Notes: generated from the sequence alone by a model not told the origin. A stretch of 64,000 nucleotides of DNA from Cladobotryum mycophilum (GCA_036429605.1 JAVFKD010000004.1:4340001-4404000); one strand, 5' to 3'. Shown: positions 36,401 through 48,349, numbered from the stretch's first letter. Numbers and translations: made by a program.

Positions 36401-38307
36401 CCGCGCTATTGCCATTTGCTCTGTCCACTGCTTACCACGCACTCGTTAACATTGCCAACCTTAAGTCTCGACACACCGTCGTCATCCCCGTCGCACTCCG
36501 AGAAGTTGGCAAGGCAGCCATCCAGCTAGCCAAGGAATTAGGCTCAACCATTATTGCCCTTGCCGCCAACGAGAAGGAGAGGCAAATCGCCCTGAGCCAG
36601 TACAGCATTGCTCCAGAGCATGTCGTTTCTCTCGACGAGGGCTCCGTCACCGAGAAGGTCTTGGCCTTGACCAGTGGAAAGGGTGCTGACGTCTTTTTCA
36701 ACCAAGGTCAATCTAGCGACGCCGACATCCCTTGGATCTCCAACTTTGGTCATATCGTCTCTTTGCAGCAGAAGGCTCGTACCCAGGGTGCTCGAACCGC
36801 CCCGGCCGCAAGAGGCAATGTCACCTACTCCTCCATCAACATGGATGAGTACCGTGATCAGCGCCCAGACGACTTCCTCGAGGTGTTTGCTGAAGTCGCT
36901 CAGTTTGTCTCTCAATACAAGCTCGATACAGCCCAGTCGGTCACAACCATGCCATTCTCTGGCATCAAGACCGCCATCGAGAAGGCTTTCCAAGGAGAAG
37001 ACTTCCAGCAAACCGTCTTTACTCCTCGACAGAACGATTTGGTTCCTGTAAGTTACCCTCACTCTCAAAATTCACGTTCAATACTGACTCCAGCAGATTT
37101 GCAAGAAGCCCCTTGGAGAGCTTACCTACTCCGAGAATGCTACATACTTACTTCTAGGTGGCTTTGGTGGTATTGGCCGGAGCATTGCCCGATGGATGTT
37201 CGCCAGAGGTGCACGCAACTTTATCATCCTGTCGCGATCCGGATTGCGCAGCGCCCCCGCCAAGGAGCTGTACGATGAGCTCACTGCCGCCGGTGCCAAC
37301 ATTGATGCCAGCCCTTGCGACATCAACAACAGGGAAGCGCTCAAGCAGGTACTTGATGACTGCGCTAGACGCATGCCCCCCATCAAGGGAGCCATCCAGT
37401 GTTCCATGGTTTTGAGAGTAAGTCAAAGATTATTTTCGGTTTGGCGCAATTCACCCGCTAATCATGATTATAGGATGCCATGTTTGCCAACATGACTCAT
37501 GAGCAATTCACCGAGGCTATTGATGCCAAGGTCCAAGGTTCAGAGAATGCTGCCGCCTTGGTCCCCAAGGACATTGACTTCTTCGTCATGCTCTCGTCTT
37601 CTTCCGCCATGATCGGTAACAGAGGTCAGACAAACTACTCTGCTGCCAACGCCTTCATGGACTCTTATGCCAGGACTCTTGTCAAGCAGGGTATCCCTGC
37701 TACATCAATCAGTCTTGGAAGTGTTGAGGCCGTCGGTTGGCTCGCCGAGAACGCAACGCCCATTGCTCTGTCTCACGACAGTCTCACAGAGGAGAGAGTG
37801 TTGAACATTCTGGAATACCACATGGACCCCCGATGGGCTCCTGGCCAGTCTCTCCAGACCTGCCACACCATCTGTGGTCTGCGATCAGTTCACAACTTCC
37901 TTCACAGCTCGTTGCCTCTTCCCGATTTCATGTCCTACCCACTGTTCTCCACCTTTATGAAGTCAGCCAGCTCTTCCGAGTCAGCTGCTACAAATGGGGG
38001 CGGAGCTGAACTGTCCCTTGAGAGCTCTTTGAAGGCCGCCACGGCACTGAACCAGGCTATCGGGTTGGTCATGAAGGCAGTCCTTGGAAAGATCTCCAAG
38101 GAGATGCTGATCTCTCAGGATGAGTTGGAGCCCACGAGATCGATGATTTCCTACGGTATCGATTCCCTGGTGGCTGTCGACCTGAGATCATGGTTCAAGA
38201 AGACTGTCGGAGTGAGCTTAACAATTGATGACATTCTGGGTGATCAGAGCATGGCGGAGCTCGCAGACAAGGCTGCCAGCACCAGCACCTTTGTCCCATC
38301 GTTTTAA
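30435..38307 (+). CDS. Highly reducing polyketide synthase (KS-AT-DH*-cMT-ER*-KR-ACP)
   Basis: Five exons (30435-30774, 30844-31112, 31169-37047, 37097-37417, 37474-38307) give about 2547 residues if one C missing from the run at 31693-31698 is allowed for. KS: active Cys in DTACSSS (~181) and EAHGTGTPVGDP, GHLEGG. AT: FTGQGAGW and GHSSGE (Ser ~639). DH: the catalytic-His motif reads WLATNIMNGKVMFPG with Asn in place of His (~976), and the second motif reads HPCVLES with Glu in place of Asp (~1158). cMT: LEIGAGSGSAT (~1437) and IIASNVLHAT, intact. ER: overall fold present but the NADPH glycine-rich loop reads PVALREVGKAA. KR: GGFGGIG and Ser/Tyr/Asn set in SSSSAMIGNRGQTNYSAAN, intact. ACP: YGIDSLVA with the phosphopantetheine Ser (~2500). 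No release domain is attached, which fits the neighbouring free condensation protein. DH and ER are predicted inactive. Confidence 0.93.
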
Positions 38308-38417
38308 TAGTCTCTCTATTAAGCTAAGATGTTCTTATCAAGAATATATATAATACGCTGTGAAATTTGGGGGCATGCCAGAAGCGATCATACAAACGAC
38401 TTCAAGTTTCTTGGCAG

Positions 38418-38931
38418 TCACACCGCTAGATCAGCAGCAGCGTTGTGAAGGGGAGTCCAGAATCCGTTTCCACCCATTATTGGCATAGGTGCTTGGGGAG
38501 CTTCGAACGCCGGAGGCCCAGCACCAATATACTCCGTGTTTTGAGGATTCTCAACGTCCTGATATTGATTGTCACTGCCGGTGCATGCCGAGATGATTTC
38601 CAAGACGATGCCAACAATGAGTGCCACGAGAAGTGCCTTGATAAATATTTTGCCGTGCGAGATGGGCTTGCCGGTCTTTTGGAACTCTTTCTTGGCTGGG
38701 ATAATGTGCGTGCGCATCGGATAACAGCGTGGTTGAGTAGTAATGCGATTTACCTTTGTAATAGAAATAGATATACGAGCCTATGAATAGAATAACGATG
38801 ATTGCAATGACGAGTCCCGCAGAAATACCGCCGTAATTAATGGCATGTGGAGCTCCTCTCCATGGTCTTGAAGTGGTCGAGCCCTTTGAGGTAAACTTTA
38901 TAGTCCGATCAAAAAGATGAAAGAATCTCAT
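38418..38931 (-). CDS. Small two-transmembrane protein, 151 aa
   Basis: Two exons, 38931-38754 and 38695-38418, separated by a 58-nt GT...AG intron, encode 151 residues. The N-terminus MRFFHLFDRTIKF is basic. Two hydrophobic segments follow: about residues 34-57 (GISAGLVIAIIVILFIGSYI) and about 76-96 (FIKALLVALIVGIVLEIISA). They are separated by a Lys-rich loop (KAKKEFQKTGKPISHGK). The tail is Pro/Ala/Gln-rich and ends AAADLAV. I recognise no family. It is convergent with the PKS gene, with only about 110 bp between stop codons, so it may or may not belong to the same cluster. Conserved exon phase and clean splice sites support a real gene. Confidence 0.65.
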
Positions 38932-40318
38932 GTTGCTTGCTCTGTAAAAGACAGAAATGAATGAAGCCTATTCGTATATGAGAAACAAGTGTCTTGGCAG
39001 AGGATCTCAACTTCCAGATGCAGAACTGCCAAGACACCGATATGATTTATAGATTTTCTTTTTCCATTTCCTTCAAGGGGAAGAGCCGCGCAAGCCAGCA
39101 AGATCTACAATTGCCGTGTTTTCCGATCTTGGAGGCGAGCGAGGCTGCGGCTGAGGCTCAAATGCTTGGTTTTCAGAGTATTGGTTCCAATAACGACGAC
39201 TATAGCGTCTTACGCTATTGAAAATGTCTCGAGGCATTTTGCCCAAAACGGCTTCTTTGAGGCACTAAAGGATGTAGTTTTCGCACCACATTAAGAATGG
39301 ACACGTATGAAGGTGCTGCTTAGAGTAATTAACTATGAACAACCAACCAACTCATATCATTGGGTTAGCCAGAAGGTGGATTACGGGAATATTGAGTACG
39401 GATACAATCAATCTATAGTCGTGTGGCAATTGCTATTACTCCAGTGAGCCGATATACCCAATGATCAGTCTCAGTGTCATTGTTTCATGGCTATACAGCA
39501 CTGATCAACACCATCTCTAATTATCTCATCGAGCTCCCAATGTTGTTTCAAGCTAATTGGAAAACAAGAATCTTCTTGCCACATCTTGGAATCATATCCG
39601 CACGTAAAAGGCTCACATGCGTGAGACTATAGAGGTCAGACGGCCGTGTCCCAGAAGCGTAATGAGAGGGTTGGGGTTGGTCACAACAGCACCATCCATG
39701 TCAGAACCTCACACCCATGTCATTCGGAGCACCAAAACGCAACCTGGTAATAGATATTACTCTGATGATTCATTTTGCTTTTGGCCCCGCAGAGCTACAA
39801 CCTCCAGTGACTATCTGTCTATCTTGGCATGCATGAATTTGGGGCCAGTATCCATTCTCATTTATAATCTACTGGGGGATGAACTGCAAACTGCATCACT
39901 GTGCTTCATGCTGACGTCGAGATATGACTAGCTGCTACATCATAACTGCGGAAAATGAAGGACTAAATACCAACACATCAGGCTTTGCCTACCAGATATC
40001 TCTCTTCCCGAACCGTGCCGCCCGTAGTGAGACACATCAACCGCCTGTAGAACTGCTAGACTTCCTGCTTAGGTCCGTCGTGATACTTGTATCCGCGGAG
40101 AAGATTGTCGGTGTAGAATGACATGATACACTCGTGCGCCAAGCTACAAATGAGATCATGTCTCCTTAGACATGCTGTGGAGGCCGATCCACGAGGTCCA
40201 CAGCCCGACTGAGTATTTCAAGGCAGAGATTCCGCCTCGACCTTTAATTTCTCTCTATCATACGACTCGCCACCTTATAGCCCGACTCTACCTTTTAAGA
40301 AGAAAAACAATTAGCACC
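38932..40318. other. Intergenic, nothing recognised
   Basis: Only short overlapping frames without motifs. The segment just before 40319 (ACCTTTTAAGAAGAAAAACAA) resembles a short fungal leader. Confidence 0.35.
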
Positions 40319-40852
40319 ATGTATCTGTCGAAGTTGCTTTCTGTTGGCCTTCCCCTGTGGCGATGTATCAGGTATATGTCATGTATGAACGACGGCTTCT
40401 CATGGCTAATCAGTATCAAACGTAGGGCACCTTCTACCGCGACGAGGGCTTCAGAGGTCCTTCGATAGACATCAACGTAGCAAATGAATGTATGGCACTT
40501 GATCCCGATATATTGTGAGCACCTATTCGCTTTGCCATTATCTTACGCTTGCTGATGTTGTTTTCACAGCCCGCACTGCGTTCAATCCTTCAAAACCGAC
40601 AACGGATACAAGTTGTGTACGCTTTTTGGGTACGTCAATGGCCCACGACCTATTTCTTACCCTCTTTCTACTCAATACCATGTTCAGCATTAACGATTAA
40701 CATGATACAGACACGAGACATGCGGAGACAGTAGGGGAACCACCTTTCGAAACGAGACATCGTTACGATATTACGAGAATGTGAGGGCTATAAAATGCAT
40801 AGTGGTTGATGTAGGGGATGAATTAGCCACGCCCGGCCAGTTGAAGATGTGA
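40319..40852 (+). CDS. Spliced small secreted cysteine-containing protein, about 114 aa
   Basis: No long open frame marks this gene, but a four-exon structure holds together: about 40319-40371, 40426-40514, 40570-40629 and 40711-40852 (TGA). The three introns start GTATAT, GTGAGC and GTACGT and end TAG, CAG, CAG. Exons 2-4 stay in one frame and encode GTFYRDEGFRGPSIDIN..., then PHCVQSFKTDNGYKLCTLF, then ETCGDS... to a C-terminal GQLKM. Five cysteines are present. Exon 1 encodes a hydrophobic MYLSKLLSVGLP start, but reaches exon 2 in frame only if one C is missing from the run at 40351-40354, after which it would read PPVAMYQ. Without the correction the first exon is in another frame. Family unknown. 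The candidate is a small secreted protein, and exon 1 is the weakest part. Confidence 0.55.
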
Positions 40853-41486
40853 AGGTGGAGCCATGTAACGAATAGTTGGGTTGGTGGTCAATATATGGAT
40901 CTTTCAAGCTTCACTCCCGACTCTGGAATGAAAAAACGTCTTGAGCTTATGAAAAGGCATGGTTGGTTTACCAACGATGAATAGCATTTGTGTGATAGCA
41001 CATCGCGCATCTCTGTGACAATTGCTTGATTGAGCTTCTATTATGGAATGTAAACTGGCGGTCTTGGTAGGGCCGTCTGCATCAACTATCCAGGCATATA
41101 AAATGGATCCAACATTGGAAGCTACCAAGTCATTGTCGACGAGTCTAAAGGATGTTTGCATACCAGGTTTATCTATGATGGTTTGGTCTACCATGAGAGA
41201 ACAAGACAAAGACCTGCATTCAGGGACTACGGTTCCACCCGTTCAGCTAACCTAAAAAGAATTTTCCGCCCATACCCTTATAACGGTGACAACAATCCTC
41301 CTCATTGTATGGCATCAAAACATATCTTGATAGATAGATACCTAGACCCAAGGTCTTTTTCCAATTTGAAACAGAGTAAACCTGACCTAGATAGGCAACA
41401 TTTTGATCTCCGCAGTCGTTTGACCATTTTCTCGTCTCTGCGGCAATGCAGCATGCTAAAGACAACCGTGGCTAGGTAACGCTAGA
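40853..41486. other. Intergenic, nothing recognised
   Basis: Spacer between the small secreted-protein candidate and the convergent MFS transporter gene. No feature recognised. Confidence 0.35.
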
Positions 41487-43406
41487 TTACGCCTTGGAAA
41501 CAGCTGGCTGGATGTCATCTGTGACCAACACCGATTGCTTCCGGTCGCTAGTGGCCTGAGATTCCTTGTCATTAACCTCGTTGCTCAAGGATCTCTCATT
41601 CTCGGCCTCTTTCGTCCGGCGGCGACGGGATAGTAGGTCATCAATCTCTCGGATGATGGCAAACACCAGGCCAAGCGAGAGTACGGCGATGGCGACACTG
41701 AAACCGCGCCGGTAAAGGGGTTTGTCATCCTTGCGGAATATTTGAGCGCCATAGATGCCGGCAATGTTGGCGTTCATGATGACCCTGAAAACGGAGACGG
41801 ATCAGATTAGAAAAAGCTCATCCACAAAAACAGGAAGGGTATGCTGAAGCAACAAAAACACACTAGGATCAGACTTACCCAGCCATGGCGAGCGCTCGTT
41901 GCTCCGAGTCATCACAGGCTAGCATCAGCCATGCAATATTGAGTGGATGGGAGAATGTTCCAAAGATCTGAGTCCAGACCACGCCAAAGTAGCGCACACC
42001 ACGAAGCGGGACACCAGTGAAGGCGCGGTTAAAGATATAACCGAGTAGGTGACAGAAGAGCCCAACTATGACAGTCTCTCCTCGGCGGTTGCTATAAAAA
42101 AAAGTACCATCCTTTAGTAATTGAACTTTCGAAAAAGGGGGAAGAAGCCTTCTTCCTTTTCTATAGTAAGAGAGAACTGACTAGTGATCCGAGACCCAAC
42201 TAAAGGCAAACGAAGTTGGGACCTGCAAGAAGAGGCCAACCGCCGCCATGGCATTGCTGACTAGATAACCGAATCCGAAGCTCGTGACGATGGACGGGGC
42301 ATACGTATCAAAGGCTCGTTGGGGGCCGTTGTTGCACAGCGTGATTAAGAAGTGAATCCAAATACGCCAGTTTCCGAACTGCAAAGCGAGAATCATTAGC
42401 AATGAAAGTAACAAATCAATCGATTGGTGAAGCAACCCACAGCTCTCTTGAATGCATCCAAGCCTATTGTTTTCTTTTTCTGACCCTTCATAGGATCGTC
42501 GAGCAGCACACGGGTTTGCAAAATATGCAGCTCCCGGTCAGTGAACCAGGCAACTCCGGGCAGAAAGGTACTTCGAGGGTTCTTGAATGAATCGGGCAGG
42601 AAGAGGCCAAAGATGAAGCCGCAAAGGACGGTAAAGGAGCCCATCAAGGCGAACAGCCAGAACCAGCCGGGCTGGCCGCCAACACCGCGCATGTGCAGGA
42701 TGCCGTAGGCGAGCAGCTTCGCCGACGCCTGGCCGATCTGGTTGCCAAAGTAAAAGACCATGACACGCTTGGCGGTCTCGGTCCGCGTGTACCAAGTCGA
42801 GAGGGTCCACAAGCCGCCCGGGATAAAGCCCGACTCGGTTATACCGAGAAGAAATCGGGTAGCAATAAAGGGGCCGTAGCCACGCTGGAAGGATTGGAAG
42901 GTGCTCACGATGCCGAAGAGGAATAGCTGTAAGGTAAGCCACTTGCCCGGACCTACACGGTACAGAATCATGTTGGAGGGAATCTCGGTCAGCACGATGC
43001 CCAGAGAGAGCATCTGCTGGCCAACGTTGAACTGGTCCTGATCAATGCCGACGTCCTCCATGAACCGATCTGTGATGGCATTGGCCATGTTCCCTCGGTC
43101 CAACTCTGTGGTTCGAGTTAGACACATGGCCTGTCTGTCTCGCGAATACAAGACAGATGGAGTCGGGTGACATGAGACTTACGCAAGCAAAAGAAGCCCA
43201 GAGTGAGGATGGGCATAACGATAAGATCCAGTCTGAAGAGAGTTAATTAGTACCCGCTTCCGCTTTCAAGTATCCAACATGCGATGCACTCACTTCCGCT
43301 TAGCCTTGGTCTCCTCCTCCAAAGTCCAGTCGACTTCTAGTATAGGAGACCCTTTATTCTCCGGCGGGGTACGGATACCCACGTCAACAGGCTTGATCTC
43401 GGACAT
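41487..43406 (-). CDS. MFS transporter, Dal5/allantoate permease (ACS) family
   Basis: Six exons, 43406-43294, 43232-43183, 43105-42441, 42378-42182, 42091-41879 and 41784-41487, give 511 residues with every junction in phase. The first two exons read MSEIKPVDVG...LVMPILTLGFFCL, and the splice into exon 3 creates the family signature QLDRGNMANA. NMILYRVGPGKWL and GFIPGGLWTLSTWYTRTETAKR follow, both typical of the anion:cation symporter family (Dal5, Tna1, vitamin and carboxylate permeases). About twelve hydrophobic segments are spread over the chain. The C-tail is charged and Ser-rich and probably cytosolic. The intron after exon 4 uses GTCAGT as a less common donor. The likely role is plasma-membrane uptake of an organic anion. 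The substrate cannot be told, nor whether it serves the PKS locus 3 kb away. Confidence 0.9.
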
Positions 43407-45300
43407 CTTTATGGCTCAATAGGTATTTTATATGTATATATATAAAGACTTGAGAGAATGGTCTCGACTGGTGATAACTACCTTGGAGCCAGACAACAGA
43501 CAACTCCTGTTTGAATCTCGAAAAAGGAGAGAGATTGATCAAGAACCGGCAGTCATTTATAACAAGCACTATTTCCCATTCCCCAGATGTCCATTCCTCA
43601 GAAAGCATGGCTCCATCTCCGACGAGCACATTTTTCTTATCCTGAAAACGCCCAAAATGGTGAAATCGCAAAAATTGGCTATGGACGCCAAGACGAAATA
43701 TGCATCTAGACTCTTGGCGGGCTTTGTACATGAACAGAACATGGTATCTTGGCACTGAGGCTGATGACTAGCCGGTACTTGGAGAAGGGTGTCAACTGAC
43801 TATTGCAATGTCGCCATTGTGCCTCCCGTTTGCATCTTTGGGGGCTTTTGTCGGGCCGTCGCTCGCGCTGTCGGTTAATATTTGGGGGAAGAGGAGCATA
43901 TCCAACGTCAGGAATGGCAGCAGACCTGGAACACGGAACGCGGCCACATCATGTCAATTTATCTAGGTGGCTTTGACATCTCCGAGGTAATTCATCTTGT
44001 GAAATTATGTGCAGATGGTAAAATTGGTTTGAGTGTATATCAATCAGTCTGACTAAATAGAAACCGTGAGGATCGTCAACTCATATATCGGTGTTGATTC
44101 CATCAGATTCTCAGTTCTCCAGAAGCACGAGTTTCAAGATCATCGGACATTTCTATTTTATCCGACAAAGCATCTACATTTACCAAAAGATAGTGATTTA
44201 ATTTTGTTTGCCGCGACAAGCTGTAGCTGGGAGAGCTTGGAAGGCTGACACTATAAGGGCTGTCACGTCGCTCCGAGGCATTTTTCATTAGTACTTTCAA
44301 CAAGTCAAATGTGTGGACAAGATACCATTAGACTTGAAGGGGGCTCTGCTATTGGTCACATTAAATGATGCCTTCACATCAGCGCGGGTTGCAGCCGACT
44401 TCCGTTCGGATGCTCTCCCACGTACAGATACAAGTCGCCCCCAACAACCGCCCGCAGCAAATTGAGGTCAGTATTTTCCTGAACAGCGCCCAACGCTGCC
44501 AAGTCTTTACCCGAAACAAAACTATACAGCTCAAGGCAGAGCATAGCAAGGTACCGGATGCAGCGGACTGTGTGCATGGGGGCTCAAAGGTCTGTCTGTC
44601 ATGTGGCTCCCACAGAACCTCCCCCTCCTCGGCGATTTTCCTTTTTTTTTCCTTTTTGACAAAGACTTGGACAATATCACCGACCAATCTCAATTTTTCG
44701 ATGAATATCGTAAATGCCTTGGTATTATAATAACATACTAAACCATAAGCTCAACAAAGGACACCTATAAAATAGTACAAGTGCGAGCCAGAGGCACCCG
44801 GATGTCGCACCCGAGGGCCCAATAGACCTGACCAGAGTGCCCATTACAACTTTTCAACGGGTCATCTGGTTAGCTGAGGTAACAGTATGCATTTTCCCAT
44901 GCCAATTTCTGACCATTTTCGGAAGAGATACTGTCACCAGGTGATATGTTCCCATTGTGATAAACGGCTATTTGGGGGGAGGGGGTTTTCTTTTCGCCCC
45001 CTTACTAGGGTTCTGTGAGTGAACTGGTGATTCGACCTCAATGATTACATGCCGTATTGATCTGAAGAGTAAATATACCGCCCCGGCAATGTCTCCAGAA
45101 CTTGCGGACGGCAGAGGGCAGAACAGTCACAGAATAATGGTTATTGCCAACATACAAGCACTTGATTCCTCCACATGATCGGTTACATCATCACAAATAT
45201 CATACAATGTAATACTCCACAGCCTCCTTCATGAAACGTATACCTCTATTAATAATCTCTCTTATTTAAAACCCCCATCCCACCACACTCCACCATATCC
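43407..45300. other. Intergenic, nothing recognised
   Basis: Frames of 60-120 residues overlap on both strands between 43430 and 44730 without motifs or splice logic. A T-run and pyrimidine-rich tract lies near 44640-44660. No RNA gene seen. Confidence 0.35.
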
Positions 45301-45612
45301 TCATCGTTGAGGCACGCCCTTGGGTCCCGTATACCCAAACGCCGGCTCATTCTCGCTCCCCCCAAAGGCCCTGCGCTCAATGTGCGCGACATACGCATCC
45401 GGCCTTGCGGGCCCCCCGTGCTTCAGGGCCTCACGACAGGAATTGCAGAAATCGTGGTAGCGGCCGGCGTCGTGCTCGGGGGCCGCCTGGGTGTGCGTGA
45501 TGCCGGTGCATTTGCCCTTGGCGGAGGCGGCGCAGGGCGCGTGTGTGTACTTGTACGGCCGGCTGACGCCGCAGCGGTTGCACCTTTTGGTTACGTTGAT
45601 GCGGTGGCACAT
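45301..45612 (-). CDS. Cysteine-rich 103-aa protein, putative zinc-binding
   Basis: One uninterrupted exon encodes 103 residues from ATG 45612 to TGA 45301. It is GC-rich with strong third-position bias, unlike its AT-rich surroundings, which supports coding. Cysteines fall at about positions 2, 11, 14, 27, 35, 56 and 59, forming CNRCG near the start and CNSC in the middle, with interspersed His residues. This is suggestive of one or two zinc knuckles or a ribbon. There is no signal peptide (start MCHRINVTKRCNRCG), so it is probably intracellular. I do not recognise a named domain. Many filamentous fungi carry short uncharacterised proteins of this kind. Confidence 0.7.
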   Translation of the reverse strand: MCHRINVTKRCNRCGVSRPYKYTHAPCAASAKGKCTGITHTQAAPEHDAGRYHDFCNSCREALKHGGPARPDAYVAHIERRAFGGSENEPAFGYTGPKGVPQR

Positions 45613-46211
45613 TGTGAGTTGGGTGATGCGGTAGGGACAATGACAATGGGTTAGACGACTGTTTGGTTTTGATGTGATGGTTTGGCTGCCTTGTACAAAT
45701 GGGACGCTTGGTGTTTGAGTATGAGGGTGGTGATGGGATGGAAATGATGGTGGTTCTACAGTCTTTACTTATACTCACTCATGTTCGTTTTCAAATGATG
45801 TTCAATTGAAGGCCATGTCTATATAACTATGGCAAGTTCTTCGTTGTTCAAGAACAGGCTTCTTTCTCATTGAAGCAACATATAGCCTGGCGACATGTGG
45901 TCTTTATTCCGCAAGCATGAAAGCCGAGCGTGTTGGAAAGCAGTAAGGGTATCCTAAACAAACTAGGCATAAAGGGTAAAGAAGAAGAAAAGAAGAAAAA
46001 AGGCTCTACTCCTCTCATACAAAATTGTTATTTGTCCAAGGTGATGTCGAAATAGCGACTCATAAAAGAAACCCCTGAAAATAGTATGAATAGAACCCTT
46101 TGTTATGACGAGCGAGCTAGGATAGGAGTGTCTCGTAAGGCATACATGCACAAAGAAACAGGACGTTGAACACATGCAGAAATAGCTTGAAAGAATCTCC
46201 TTCTTTTATTG

Positions 46212-46236
46212 AATATATATATATATATATATATTT
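46212..46236. repeat. TA dinucleotide microsatellite
   Basis: An uninterrupted alternation of T and A over about 25 bases. Confidence 0.9.
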
Positions 46237-47175
46237 TACTTTGATTCAACACTTTGCCGTCGTAACAACAGCGTGTTAGGTGTGAGATGATGCACAATTG
46301 AACATGGTGGTGCACCTCATCACAATGCCCATATTGGTACAATGTAGAGTGTAGGGTAATCCACCTATTATGGATACCAGCACAGTCCAAAGTCGCCCAA
46401 CCAAAAACATGATCATTCAGATAATCACCCGCTGCTTAATCTGTTATATAAAAAATAGAATATTTAATAATAAATAAATAATAAGAGAATGGCCAATAGA
46501 ACGCCCTGCCCTCAACCATCAATCACATGCAAAATGGTCGTGTGATGGGGTTGCAGTTTGTCTGTCGCATGTCTTGTAGTAGCGTCACTTCTTCTTCCAT
46601 CCATGGACGCGTGGATGCGACGCAAGGTCGACTAAGAAAAAGCCATTGGATCCCTTGCATTGATTGCATTTGCATCCCATGGATTGAACCATGGCCATGA
46701 TAGAATCGCTAACATGGTCAATCTCCGTCCGTCCCTTCCCCGCTGGCTTTCTAGTAATATCTAATTCTTAATTGGTGGATTTCCGTTTTCCTCGGGTCAT
46801 GATGGATCCATTACACGTAAATCAGTGAGTGCCTTGGATCATTGCTTTCTTATACGTGATTCTTCTAAATTCTCCATGTTCAATATAAACCGGCAACTCA
46901 TCGTCATCATCATCATCATCATTACATTACCATTACCATGACCTCACCGTGATTTAAACAAATAACATTCACCCCTTGCATCAAAGCTGAACCTTCTCGC
47001 ACTGCAGCCACGCATCATAGACTTTGTCATCTCCAACTTGATCCCAGCATCACCGTCTATTGCCTACAAGGTATCTACTCACCTAGGTTAATTACTAACC
47101 TACTACCTATTAGGTTAACGAACACAAACACCGACTACTATACTAAAGAACCAGAGTAAAACACTCCAATGTCAC

Positions 47176-47199
47176 CCACACACACACACACACACACAC
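47176..47199. repeat. CA dinucleotide microsatellite
   Basis: About eleven consecutive CA units in intergenic DNA, followed by CACTCACACG. Confidence 0.9.
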
Positions 47200-47771
47200 T
47201 CACACGCCACCAATAATGTACGCGACAAACAAAACTTGACTCTCTCTTCTTTTTTGTCCCTTCTCCTTGCATCACGTCAGACAGAGCAAATAAGAATCCC
47301 TGTAAAAAGCACACCTCTGTTGTACTGCTTATACTAAGAAGGACGACTGGCCGAGACATTTTGGTCCAAAGAGGATGCAAATGCAAGGCATATTATTATT
47401 GAAAAGAAAAAGAAATAAAATCCTCCAGCTCCCTTGCATTTCAATTATTTTGCCTAGGCGTCTCTCTCCAGGTTACCTATTTAATGACCTCCCCTTGATG
47501 CCCCCCTCCCCGTCTCTCCCTTCCACACCGGTCAACGGATCCATTCCCCAGATTGATCACGACCTCTTTTTTTGCCTTGACTCTTATTTATTAGTTCATT
47601 GAACCACCAAATCGCTTTAGCAAACATCGTCACAGCTCCCTACTGTCCTCCTCATCCCTCTCACATCTCCACTCTCATTCAGAAAAACAAGCAAACATCG
47701 CAAACAAAAGCCCTTTTTACAAAAAGAAAAAAGAAAAAAAAGAGAAAAAAGAAAAAAACATCATCTCAGTC

Positions 47772-48349
47772 ATGGCCGCCACGCAAAACGGCGACAGCCA
47801 GGAAAAGCCATACAAAACAATGGCCGCCGAAAAGGCTTCTGGCATCTACGCCTACGCCCACCAAACCCTCGATCGCATCGTCCCCCTCCCTCGCGCAAGC
47901 AGGCCTACGACTCCGTCTCCCAATTCGCCGCTGCGCGTCCCATCCTCTTTGTAAGGCTTCCTCTTTTCCACTACCACTGCGAATTATTCATTCACTAACA
48001 AAAAAAAAACACAAAGTCCTTTATCGTCTCTCAAGTCCTCTTCTCTGCCCTCCCCCTCCTCCTCTTCATCACCTTCATCCTTTCCACCCTCGCCTTCTCC
48101 CTCATCGCTGCCCTCTTATTCACCCTCTTCTGGATCGGCCTCGCTTTCTTGTTCCTCGTCCCCGCCTTGTGTCTCACCTCCTCAGTCGCCGCCCTGGCCT
48201 GGGGCTGGACCGTCGGCAGCTTCCTCGTCGCCCGCTGGTTGTACAGTCATGCATCCGCCACGGGCATCTTCCCCAGCACCGCCCAATGGAAGGACGATAG
48301 ACAGGCCCAGAAGAAGACCAACGGGACGAAGAATACCGACATCTTTTGA
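47772..48349 (+). CDS. Promethin/LDO-like lipid-droplet membrane protein
   Basis: Two exons, 47772-47950 and 48017-48349, give about 170 residues if one C is added to the run at 47882-47886. With that base the first exon continues into KQAYDSVSQFAAARPILF and splices in frame to SFIVSQVLFSALPLLLFITFILSTLAF. The core is a hairpin-like hydrophobic region of about 100 residues (two pairs of membrane segments) with a short hydrophilic tail ending TNGTKNTDIF. This layout matches the Promethin/LDAF1 family, whose members bind seipin at the ER and mark sites of lipid-droplet formation. Without the correction exon 1 stops at the end of a 60-residue frame and exon 2 has no start. The 5' region just before the ATG is strongly A-rich. 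Confidence 0.75.

Larger units (their letters stand above)
45613..47771. other. Intergenic with microsatellites
   Basis: More than 2 kb without a supported gene. It holds a (TA)n run at 46212-46236, a TCATCA run near 46900-46922, a (CA)n run at 47176-47199, and reiterated CTAGGTTA/TAACCTA words at 47085-47120. The last 100 bases are an A-rich, CAACAAAC-type leader for the promethin-like gene. Confidence 0.5.

Noticed and set aside
41487..43406. Assigning the MFS transporter to the PKS cluster
   Set aside because: The Dal5 family is usually nutritional and over 3 kb separates it from the PKS; no evidence of linkage.
47599..48300. 233-residue plus-strand frame rich in Pro, Leu and His
   Set aside because: Runs over the promethin-like gene in a wrong frame and through its intron; low-complexity product.
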